Shown: positions 1-5,361 of the stretch, in pieces
Position numbering within the stretch: position 1 is the first letter of the stretch
How the letters are laid out: the number at the start of each line of letters is the position of its first letter
NCBI GenBank assembly: GCA_017860375.1
Contig: JAGDMB010000165.1
Span: forward strand, 1-5,982
Direction: 5' to 3'
Length of the DNA: 5,982 nt
Source: Bacteroidota bacterium
GTDB taxonomy: Bacteria > Bacteroidota > Bacteroidia > Bacteroidales > UBA10428
Notes under the pieces: generated by a model
The model's input: the letters and a program-made list of their open reading frames with translations, nothing else
Told to the model about the DNA's origin: nothing
Databases searched by the model: none
Program-made: the position numbers and the translations under genes

Positions 1-1
1 G

Positions 2-979
2 CCCCAGACACCGCCGATAATAGCCGCTGATCCGAATGTTCCCGGTGATGGGTATCTGGATGCCGTATGTGCCGGAGACACAGGGATAACCTATTATGTC
101 TCTCCGGCAGCCGGTTCAACGGTTAACTGGAGCATTCCGGCACTGGGATTTACCCGGGAAAACGCGGTCGAAGTACAGGTTGACTGGTTGATCACCGGAG
201 GTGATTATACCATTACCGCGCAGGAGATTTCAGCATTTGGTTGCGCGGGTACAGAAAGTGAGGCCTTGGTGCTTGTGGCACAACCCGAGCCTGACCTGGG
301 TCCGGATGCAGGCATTTGCGAGGGTCAGAACATGACTTTCTCACCGACTCAGGAATTCCAGCTTTACCAGTGGCAGGATGGCAGCACGCAGGAAAGCTAT
401 ACTACCGGTGAATCCGGTTCAGTGATAGTGACCGTTTGGGATGAATACGGATGCCAGGGAAGTGATACCGCTGATTTGGCGGTTTATCCTGTGCCACAGG
501 TCGACCTTGGGAGCGACACCGTCATTTGCGGGGAAAATTCCATTTTGCTGGACGCGGGTGTTTTTGAAGCGTATTATTGGTCGACAGGAGAAACCACGCG
601 CACGATAACGGTATATGCAGGAGAAAAAGCCCTGCGGGTTACCGTCACAGATGAAAATGGGTGTGTGGATTCCGATACCATACAGATCCTTGCATGCAAT
701 CCATTGCTTCTGCTTGAACCCATCACCAATGCATTTACGCCCAATGACGACAGGGTGCACGATACCTGGGAAATAAAAAATATTGAACTTTTCCCGAATG
801 CCAGCATCAAAGTATTTGACCGTTGGGGGCGAATGGTATTCAGCATTGACAAAGGGTACGAGAATGACTGGGATGGGACATCCGGCGGAAAGGGACTCCC
901 CATGGATACCTATTATTTCATCATTGACCTGAATTCAGGTGATGAACCGATTACCGGCACGGTGACTATAATACGATAA
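2..979 (+). CDS. Large secreted protein, C-terminal part: PKD/Ig-like repeats and gliding motility-associated (type B T9SS) C-terminal domain
   Basis: The gene is cut by the left edge of the window. The frame is open from position 2 with no stop, so the TTG at 188 is internal, and 325 residues are visible. Residues 1-97 look like a PKD-like domain (VCAGDTGITYYV, then W, GGDYTI and GC). Two tandem Ig-like units follow at about 99-168 and 169-236, each with LGxD, IC, YxW or YYW and a D-x-x-GC-x-x-SDT ending. The last 83 residues (243-325; nt 728-976) match the gliding motility-associated C-terminal domain (TIGR04131/CHU_C type): FTPN, DTW, a VFDRWGRMVF core, WDG, LPMDTYYF and terminal VTIIR. 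In known members this domain directs export through the type IX system and attachment outside the cell, so this is inferred to be a surface or secreted adhesin-like protein. The PorP/SprF gene just downstream supports that. The FTPNDDRVHDTW segment departs from the common FTPNGDGxNDTW. The specific ligand is unknown. Confidence 0.93.
   Translation, partial: PQTPPIIAADPNVPGDGYLDAVCAGDTGITYYVSPAAGSTVNWSIPALGFTRENAVEVQVDWLITGGDYTITAQEISAFGCAGTESEALVLVAQPEPDLGPDAGICEGQNMTFSPTQEFQLYQWQDGSTQESYTTGESGSVIVTVWDEYGCQGSDTADLAVYPVPQVDLGSDTVICGENSILLDAGVFEAYYWSTGETTRTITVYAGEKALRVTVTDENGCVDSDTIQILACNPLLLLEPITNAFTPNDDRVHDTWEIKNIELFPNASIKVFDRWGRMVFSIDKGYENDWDGTSGGKGLPMDTYYFIIDLNSGDEPITGTVTIIR
296..703 (+). 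repeat. Two tandem ~70-residue Ig-like repeat units within the secreted protein
   Basis: Two protein-level repeats lie head to tail. Unit A starts with LGPDAGIC at nt 296 and unit B with LGSDTVIC at nt 506, a period of 210 nt (70 residues). Both share LGxDxxIC, a YQW/YYW tryptophan strand followed by x-x-G-x-T, a V-x-VT-V strand and a D-x-x-GC-x-x-SDT ending. The DNA is clearly diverged between the units, so this is an old domain duplication and not a recent repeat. Paired cysteines in each unit suggest a disulfide typical of exported beta-sandwich domains; that is inference. Confidence 0.75.
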
Positions 980-1052
980 TGATCAAGACATGAAAGATAT
1001 CCTCTGTTTATTTGTACCTCGGGAAAGATTCCCTACTAAACCTTTACGCATC

Positions 1053-2027
1053 ATGCAAAGAATAATTCTGAGCGGATTTATCCTGATGCTGACTTTTAGC
1101 GGATGGGCCCAGCAATCTCCCTCCTACAGTCAGTATACATTCAATAAATTTCTGCTGAATCCGGCAGCTGCGGGATATGAAGGGTATACGACCATCAGCC
1201 TTGTTGCCCGGGAACAATGGGTTGGGTTTGAAGGCACTCCCAAAACTCATGCTCTTTCCATTGATTCCCGGCTTTTGCGCAATAGCTACATCTCCAAAAA
1301 CGCCTCTGTACGTAAAAAGCGACGGTTGAGTTCCCGCTCGGGCCGTGTGGGATGGGCTGCCAATGTATTCAATGATCATACAGAACTCCTGGACAGAACC
1401 GGTCTTGAAGGTACCTATTCGTATCATCTCAGCCTGGAGAATTCTCAGTTGTCCTTCGGGCTATCGGGTGTGTTTTACCAGTTCAGGCTCAGCAAAGATA
1501 AGGTTGTGCTTTCGGATGAACAATATGATCCCATTGTGGATGGAGTGAAAGGCACACTGTATATCCCCGATGCCAATTTTGGAGTATTTTATGCCGCAAA
1601 GGATTATTACGGAGGCATATCCATTAAGCAGATTTTTCAGTCTTCCATCCAGTTTGGGGATAAGGGAAGCAGTGAATACCGGTATAAGCGGCATTATAAT
1701 TTCATGGGAGGATACATATACAACCTGAATGATAATTTTACCCTTGAACCTTCCTTTCTGCTAAAAATACCCACTGCGTCAAAAGCACAGTTTGAGCTGA
1801 ACACCAAGGTTTATTACAGGCAGAACTACTGGGCAGGATTGGCATACAGAACAGGAAAAACAATGATCTTTTTCTTTGGTCTGAATTATGATAAATATTA
1901 TTTTGGGTATGCATTTGACTATAATTTCAATGCGATGATGAACCAGACTTTTGGTACGCATGAATTCATGGCAGCCATGAAATTTGGCGAAAATGCACGA
2001 AGGTACAGATGGTTGAATACATATTAA
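1053..2027 (+). CDS. PorP/SprF family type IX secretion outer-membrane protein
   Basis: This 324-residue protein is predicted to be an outer-membrane beta-barrel of the PorP/SprF family, which helps the type IX system export or anchor partner proteins; SprF is the partner of the adhesin SprB. The family hallmark YSQYTFNKFLLNPAAAG lies at residues 25-41, followed by REQWVGFEGTPKTHALSID (53-71) and WAGLAYR (260-266). The C-terminus is aromatic-rich (YYFGYAFDYNF, then GTHEF). I chose the ATG at 1053 over the in-frame ATG at 990, because it gives a clean signal peptide (basic MQR, hydrophobic IILSGFILMLTF, likely cleavage after SGWA) directly before the mature domain. The upstream 21 residues are charged and would spoil it. 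The gene starts 73 nt after the T9SS cargo gene and is probably cotranscribed with it. Residues 82-98 form an unusually basic stretch. Which of the several paralogues usual in Bacteroidota this is cannot be told. Confidence 0.93.
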   Translation: MQRIILSGFILMLTFSGWAQQSPSYSQYTFNKFLLNPAAAGYEGYTTISLVAREQWVGFEGTPKTHALSIDSRLLRNSYISKNASVRKKRRLSSRSGRVGWAANVFNDHTELLDRTGLEGTYSYHLSLENSQLSFGLSGVFYQFRLSKDKVVLSDEQYDPIVDGVKGTLYIPDANFGVFYAAKDYYGGISIKQIFQSSIQFGDKGSSEYRYKRHYNFMGGYIYNLNDNFTLEPSFLLKIPTASKAQFELNTKVYYRQNYWAGLAYRTGKTMIFFFGLNYDKYYFGYAFDYNFNAMMNQTFGTHEFMAAMKFGENARRYRWLNTY

Positions 2028-2135
2028 AATAAAGGATGTGCCAGACAGGAGCAAAAAACGAGGGAATCAATGCCCTTTATGCCGGATGGTTCCGCCAAAA
2101 TCTGTTTTCTGTAATAATATAAAACCGGGTAAAAA

Positions 2136-2510
2136 ATGACAGCGGAAAACAAAAAACTCATTCTGATCGTTGAAGATGATCCGACAAGCAGTTTATTGTA
2201 CACCAATTTTCTTGAATCAAGGGGTTTTAATGTACTTACGGTTGCGGATGGCAAGACCGCCATTGACGCTGTGATCGCAAACCCGGATATTCAGGTCATC
2301 CTTATGGATATCCGTTTGCCCGAATTGGATGGCATAAGCAGCATGAAAGAAATTAAAAAAATAAGAAAGGACATTCCCATCATAGCCCAGACAGCCTATG
2401 CCATGGTTGAAGACAAAGCCAGACTGCTGAAGGCGGGTTTTGACAGTTATCTTTCCAAACCTGTCAAACCGGATACATTGTACGATTTACTGCTTTCCTT
2501 TCTAAAATAA
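2136..2510 (+). CDS. Stand-alone response regulator receiver domain (CheY-like)
   Basis: This 124-residue protein is a single receiver domain with no output domain. The acidic pocket E13-D14-D15 follows strand 1 (LILIVEDD). The phospho-acceptor is D58 in ILMDIRLPELDG, the conserved Thr is T86 in AQTAYA, and the conserved Lys is K108 in YLSKPVKP. All residues needed for phosphotransfer are present, so it should be competent to accept phosphate from a histidine kinase. The TAYAMVEDKARLLKAGFDSYLSKP segment resembles receivers of hybrid kinases, so it may act as a diffusible phosphorelay shuttle; that is inference. No kinase is next to it. The ATG at 2136 sits after an A-rich stretch (GGGTAAAAA) and no other start fits the beta-1 strand better. 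It lies 108 nt after the PorP/SprF gene and could share its transcript, but no functional link to secretion is shown. Confidence 0.93.
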   Translation: MTAENKKLILIVEDDPTSSLLYTNFLESRGFNVLTVADGKTAIDAVIANPDIQVILMDIRLPELDGISSMKEIKKIRKDIPIIAQTAYAMVEDKARLLKAGFDSYLSKPVKPDTLYDLLLSFLK

Positions 2511-2523
2511 ATATTCCTCCGCC

Positions 2524-2556
2524 TGTCCATTTTGGATGAAAAGTGAATTATGGACA
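2524..2556. terminator. Hairpin in convergent spacer, possible bidirectional terminator
   Basis: A perfect 7-bp inverted repeat, TGTCCAT (2524-2530) and ATGGACA (2550-2556), lies 13 nt after the receiver-gene stop and 38 nt past the stop of the convergent minus-strand gene. A short inner TTTT/AAAA pairing is also possible. The position suits transcription termination from either side, but there is no clear T-tract, so it may only be an mRNA-end structure. Confidence 0.35.
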
Positions 2557-2594
2557 TGGGTTGGTTCACTGGCCGGGTGACTGCAAAATCAGGC

Positions 2595-2936
2595 TTAGAA
2601 AATAGTAGAGTTGTCGTTTTTCCCCTCTTTATCAGCCAGCAACCTGGTATGGGCCTGTTTTTCAGTGGTTTCCTCTTCTTTTGCTTTCTTGACAGGCTTC
2701 TTATACTTCTGCTGATCCATTCCGGATATTTCAATACGGTTCTCGCGAAGGAACATACCGGCTACAACCGCTGTTTGAATATCCGAGATTTTCATGACAA
2801 ACTCCCAGTCGGTATCGGGAAATGCCTGGGGTTTTACCGTGAACTCAACCGATTCTTCCAGGCAAAAATCAACCAGTACCGGGATATTCTTCTTTTTCAA
2901 GACAACTTTCAGGTCATTCATAGGATTCGTATTCAT
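2595..2936 (-). CDS. Small uncharacterised protein with charged C-terminal tail
   Basis: I do not recognise a named family. The frame stays open upstream to 3281, but that extension runs through the start of the opposite-strand beta-CASP gene and non-coding-looking sequence. I therefore choose the ATG at 2936 (MNTNPMNDLK), or the one five codons later at 2921. The result is a 113-residue cytoplasmic-looking protein without signal peptide or membrane segment. Residues 8-75 look like a compact mixed alpha/beta domain (DLKVVLKKKNIPVLVDFCL, EFTVKPQAF, DWEFVMKISDIQTAVVAG). Residues 77-113 form a low-complexity Lys/Glu-rich tail that is probably disordered. The gene is transcribed away from the beta-CASP gene and converges on the receiver gene. 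Codon use resembles the neighbours. The regular domain pattern and sensible start argue for a real gene, but no function can be given from sequence. Confidence 0.75.
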   Translation of the reverse strand: MNTNPMNDLKVVLKKKNIPVLVDFCLEESVEFTVKPQAFPDTDWEFVMKISDIQTAVVAGMFLRENRIEISGMDQQKYKKPVKKAKEEETTEKQAHTRLLADKEGKNDNSTIF

Positions 2937-2999
2937 TTGAATTATTTGGAGAGGTAAATATAGACGATGCTTCCATGGTGAAAAAAAAATCAGCCGAAA

Positions 3000-3032
3000 A
3001 TAGTTATCAACATTTTTAAGAATGTTGACTAT
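3000..3032. promoter_or_regulatory. Dyad in divergent intergenic region, possible operator
   Basis: A perfect 8-bp inverted repeat, TCAACATT (3007-3014) and AATGTTGA (3021-3028), has a 6-nt centre. It is flanked by a further matching pair, ATAG (3000-3003) and CTAT (3029-3032), offset by three bases (TTA) on the left. It sits 64 nt before one divergent gene and 48 nt before the other, where a regulator could control both. The left arm includes TTATCAACA, one base from the DnaA-box consensus TTATCCACA. There is no T-tract and no upstream gene to terminate, so a binding site or leader hairpin is more likely than a terminator. Confidence 0.4.
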
Positions 3033-3080
3033 ATTAGGAGTTGTAAAATCAGGATCCATAAACAACACAAAACGCACACA

Positions 3081-4481
3081 ATGGTTATAAAATTTCTGGG
3101 AGCTGCCCGCGAGGTGACCGGCAGTAAGCATCTCATCATAACAGACAAAGGGGTAAAGATTTTGCTTGATTGCGGAATGTTCCAGGGAAAAGGGCTGGAA
3201 ACCGATTCCATGAACCGCAATCTGGGCTTCGATCCCGCTGAAATTGACTATCTTATCCTCAGCCATGCGCATATCGATCATTCGGGTTTAATACCCTATA
3301 TATACAAAATGGGCTTCCGGGGTAATGTGATATGCACGCATGCAACACGCGACCTTTGCTCCATTATGCTGGCCGACTCCGGTCATATTCAGGAGCAGGA
3401 TACCGAGACCTTTAACAAAAAGAGGGCCCGCAAAGGACTTCCTCCGGTTGAGCCTATTTATTCAAAAGACGATGCCATTGCCTGTATGGATTCCTTTGTT
3501 GGCATACCCTACCGGAAAACATTTCCGCTGGATGATCATATACAGGTGACCATAACCAATACAGGGCATTTGCTGGGCAGCGGGGTGATTAACCTGGAGA
3601 TCAGGGAAAAGGAAAAGAGCACACGGATTGCGTTTACCGGTGACATAGGGCGTCCCGTGAACCGTATCCTGCAGTCGCCTCAGCCATTTCCGCAGGCGGA
3701 TATCCTCATTGCCGAGTCAACCTACGGAGACAGGCTTCATGAGGTAAGGCAAATTGCAGAGGACAACCTGCTGAACGTGGTGAACAAGACCTGTATTGAG
3801 AAGGGAGGAAAGCTTATTATTCCGTCTTTCAGCATTGGCCGTGCCCAGGAAATTATCTATTCCCTGAATAATTTCTATAATGAAAACAAACTTCCAAAAG
3901 TCGACATCTTTGTAGACAGCCCTTTAGCCGTCAATGCCACGGACATCTTCCGGATGCACAGCGATTGTTTTAACAAAGAAGTGTTGGATGTGATGCAGAA
4001 AGATCCTGATCCCTTCGGATTCAACAATCTCTATTACATAATGAGTGTTGACGATTCGAAAAAACTCAATACCATTAAAAAACCCTGTGTGATTATTTCC
4101 GCATCAGGCATGATGGAGGCAGGAAGAATTAAGCATCACCTGGCCAACAACATCGAAAATCCAAAGAATACCATTCTGGTGGTGGGATATTGTGCTCCTC
4201 CTACACTGGGTGCAAGAATCCTTAAGGGTGATAAGCAGGTCTCCATATTCGGCAAGCAATACAATGTTAACGCATCGGTTGAGCGAATAGAGTCATTCAG
4301 CGGTCATGCGGATTATAACGAAATGATCGACTTCCTGGAATGCCAGGATAAGGAAAAGCTTTCCGGAATTTACCTGGTGCATGGGGAATACAGCGCCCAG
4401 TTGGCGTATAAGGCGACCCTGGAGAGTCATGGTTTCAGTAAAATAGAAATTCCGGCACAGGCAGACGAATTCAGACTGTAA
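3081..4481 (+). CDS. Metallo-beta-lactamase fold / beta-CASP ribonuclease-like protein (bacterial CPSF73-like)
   Basis: This 466-residue protein has the full architecture of the beta-CASP RNA-processing hydrolases: metallo-beta-lactamase core (about 1-210), beta-CASP domain (about 211-390) and RMMBL segment (about 395-466). The two-zinc site is complete: D30 in LLDCGMFQG, H62, H64, D66 and H67 in SHAHIDHSG, H163 in TGHLLGSG, D188 in FTGDIG, and H409 in FSGHADY. Beta-CASP hallmarks are AESTYGDR (E212), LIIPSFSIGRAQE, VDSPLAV, SASGMMEAGRIKHHL and VGYCAPPTLGARIL; VHGE lies at 433-436. The length suits bacterial homologues such as Thermus TTHA0252. Family members are Zn-dependent endo- or exoribonucleases, so a cytoplasmic role in RNA processing or decay is inferred; the actual substrate is unknown. 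The ATG at 3081 begins strand 1 directly (MVIKFLGAAREVTGS), and a G- and T-poor leader precedes it. The gene is divergent from the small gene at 2595-2936 and convergent with tRNA-Asp. Confidence 0.94.
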   Translation: MVIKFLGAAREVTGSKHLIITDKGVKILLDCGMFQGKGLETDSMNRNLGFDPAEIDYLILSHAHIDHSGLIPYIYKMGFRGNVICTHATRDLCSIMLADSGHIQEQDTETFNKKRARKGLPPVEPIYSKDDAIACMDSFVGIPYRKTFPLDDHIQVTITNTGHLLGSGVINLEIREKEKSTRIAFTGDIGRPVNRILQSPQPFPQADILIAESTYGDRLHEVRQIAEDNLLNVVNKTCIEKGGKLIIPSFSIGRAQEIIYSLNNFYNENKLPKVDIFVDSPLAVNATDIFRMHSDCFNKEVLDVMQKDPDPFGFNNLYYIMSVDDSKKLNTIKKPCVIISASGMMEAGRIKHHLANNIENPKNTILVVGYCAPPTLGARILKGDKQVSIFGKQYNVNASVERIESFSGHADYNEMIDFLECQDKEKLSGIYLVHGEYSAQLAYKATLESHGFSKIEIPAQADEFRL

Positions 4482-4486
4482 TCCAT

Positions 4487-4501
4487 GCAGGATGCTCCTG
4501 C
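4487..4501 (+). other. Short hairpin just after the beta-CASP gene
   Basis: A perfect 6-bp inverted repeat GCAGGA (4487-4492) and TCCTGC (4496-4501), with a 3-nt loop, begins 5 nt after the beta-CASP stop codon. No T-tract follows, so it is not a classical intrinsic terminator. It may protect the 3' end of the message or contribute to termination by another route. Confidence 0.3.
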
Positions 4502-4605
4502 CGGACGGTATCATTCCGATATACAGATTTGCTGTACAGGATTTTCATCGCAAGGAAGCAGGAACTCGCGGTGGACACCCATGCTCCTGGCTAATGGTTG
4601 CCAAC

Positions 4606-4651
4606 TGCATGCCCCATAACGAACTTTCACCGTCGGGTTATTCGCCATGCA
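4606..4651. repeat. Nested inverted repeat in convergent spacer
   Basis: Two pairs of perfect arms are nested symmetrically: TGCATG (4606-4611) with CATGCA (4646-4651), and ATAAC (4616-4620) with GTTAT (4637-4641). A 4-by-4 internal loop (CCCC against TCGC) separates them, and the apical loop is 16 nt. The element lies between the beta-CASP gene and the tRNA-Asp terminator and belongs to no gene. It could be a 3'-UTR structure or a single copy of a dispersed palindromic repeat. Confidence 0.45.
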
Positions 4652-4661
4652 CGGCGCACAT

Positions 4662-4690
4662 AAAAAAAGCCCTGCATTATACAGGGCTTT
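4662..4690 (-). terminator. Rho-independent terminator of tRNA-Asp
   Basis: Read on the minus strand, a perfect 9-bp stem AAAGCCCTG (4690-4682) and CAGGGCTTT (4674-4666), with a 7-nt loop, is followed by a run of seven T (4668-4662, partly within the stem). It begins 1 nt after the mature 3' end of the tRNA, so it terminates the tRNA transcript. On the plus strand only three T follow the stem, so it should work mainly in one direction. Confidence 0.92.
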
Positions 4691-4691
4691 G

Positions 4692-4766
4692 CGGTGCGGA
4701 CGGGGATCGAACCCGCGACCTCCGGCGTGACAGGCCGGCATTCTAACCAGGCTGAACTACCGCACC
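4692..4766 (-). tRNA. tRNA-Asp (anticodon GTC)
   Basis: The minus strand folds as a complete 75-nt cloverleaf. The acceptor stem pairs GGTGCGG (4766-4760) with CCGCACC (4699-4693), with discriminator G at 4692. The D-arm begins AGTTCAGCC. The anticodon stem pairs CCGGC with GCCGG around the loop CTGTCAC, with anticodon GTC at 4731-4729. The T-arm is GCGGG-TTCGATC-CCCGT. The discriminator G73 and the GTC anticodon both fit aspartate identity. The 3' CCA is not encoded (GCAA follows), so it must be added after transcription. The gene carries its own promoter and terminator. Confidence 0.98.
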
Positions 4767-4776
4767 AAAACCGATG

Positions 4777-4806
4777 CAAAAGTAATCTAAATTTCTATTC
4801 CTCAAA
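4777..4806 (-). promoter_or_regulatory. Bacteroidetes-type promoter of tRNA-Asp
   Basis: On the minus strand, TTTG (4806-4803, the -33 element) is separated by 18 nt from TACTTTTG (4784-4777), an exact match to the Bacteroides -7 consensus TAnnTTTG. The tRNA 5' end lies 10 nt further on, which allows a start site a few bases before the mature end. Both elements fit inside the 46-nt gap after rsmD, which supports independent transcription of the tRNA. Confidence 0.8.
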
Positions 4807-4812
4807 ATAATT

Positions 4813-5361
4813 TTAATCATTCCCTGCTATTTCCCTGAAGAAACTGAAGTGCACGTTACCGTATTTACGGTGATCCACGATATGCGGATGTCCTGAAAAA
4901 TCATATTCTTTCGGATGTTCAAGGATAAATCTTCCCTCCTTTTCGAGCAGGGCAGCATGCAATACCCGTTCGGGAAGTTCCGGCAGTTCCTTCATGGCAA
5001 AGGGAGGATCGGCAAAAATAATACCGTATTTCTTTCGGCACGATTTCAGGTAAGCAAAACCGTCGGAACGGATGGTTCTTATCCCTTTTATCCTCAGTTT
5101 AAGAACCATTTCATCAATGGCTTTGAGGGAATGAAAATCGATGTCCACCACATCGACGGAAGGGCATCCCCTTGAAGCAAATTCAAAGCTGATACTGCCG
5201 GATCCCCCGAAGAGATCAAGGACGCTGATCGTTTCAAAATCGACGGTGTTATTCAGGATATTGAACAGGCTCTCTCTTGCAAAATCAGTGGTAGGCCGTC
5301 CTTTGAAATTCCGGCTCACGCCTATGATCCGGCCCTTGTATTTCCCGCCGATTATTCGCAA
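4813..5361 (-). CDS. rsmD: RsmD-type 16S rRNA (guanine-N2) methyltransferase
   Basis: This 182-residue Rossmann-fold methyltransferase is the RsmD type, which in E. coli methylates G966 of 16S rRNA (N2) using S-adenosylmethionine in the 30S subunit. Visible signatures are MRIIGGKYKGR at the start, RPTTDFARESLFNIL (22-36), the SAM-binding loop DLFGGSGS (49-56), the acidic end of strand 2 (VVDID, 71-75), the catalytic FADPPF (116-121) and a C-terminal KYGNVHFSFF. The length matches the family. The start is TTG at 5361: an in-frame TAA lies only three codons upstream, no ATG is available, and TTG gives exactly the conserved MRIIGG terminus. The start overlaps the last 10 nt of the upstream DUF3822-like gene, which implies cotranscription and probably translational coupling. 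tRNA-Asp follows 46 nt downstream. Confidence 0.95.
   Translation of the reverse strand: MRIIGGKYKGRIIGVSRNFKGRPTTDFARESLFNILNNTVDFETISVLDLFGGSGSISFEFASRGCPSVDVVDIDFHSLKAIDEMVLKLRIKGIRTIRSDGFAYLKSCRKKYGIIFADPPFAMKELPELPERVLHAALLEKEGRFILEHPKEYDFSGHPHIVDHRKYGNVHFSFFREIAGND

Noticed and set aside
1007..1014. TTTATTTG as a promoter -7 element for the PorP/SprF gene
   Set aside because: It has one mismatch to TAnnTTTG and no TTTG element at the proper distance upstream, so cotranscription with the preceding gene is simpler.
990..1052. Earlier in-frame ATG for the PorP/SprF gene
   Set aside because: It would add 21 charged residues in front of a clean signal peptide that begins at 1053.
2061..2094. 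Two small hairpins after the PorP/SprF gene (AGGG/CCCT and CGGA/TCCG) as terminators
   Set aside because: The stems are only 4 bp and no T-tract follows directly, so I could not support either as a terminator.
2550..2957. 135-codon plus-strand open frame opposite the small unknown gene
   Set aside because: It lies almost wholly antisense to 2595-2936, has an unnatural run of Phe/Leu/Cys from the complement of the Lys/Glu tail, and no sensible start context.
2937..3281. N-terminal extension of the small minus-strand gene up to 3281
   Set aside because: It runs antisense through the first 67 codons of the beta-CASP gene and then through the intergenic dyad, and its residue pattern is unlike a folded domain. 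The ATG at 2936 is a better start.
4532..4539. CTGTACAG palindrome and neighbouring TACAG/CTGTA pairs
   Set aside because: An 8-bp palindrome is expected by chance at this scale, and nothing around it suggests a binding site.
4492..4746. Open frame on the plus strand ending GADGDRTRDLRRDRPAF
   Set aside because: The C-terminal part is the well-known false translation of the antisense of a tRNA gene; here it covers tRNA-Asp. The rest is non-coding spacer.
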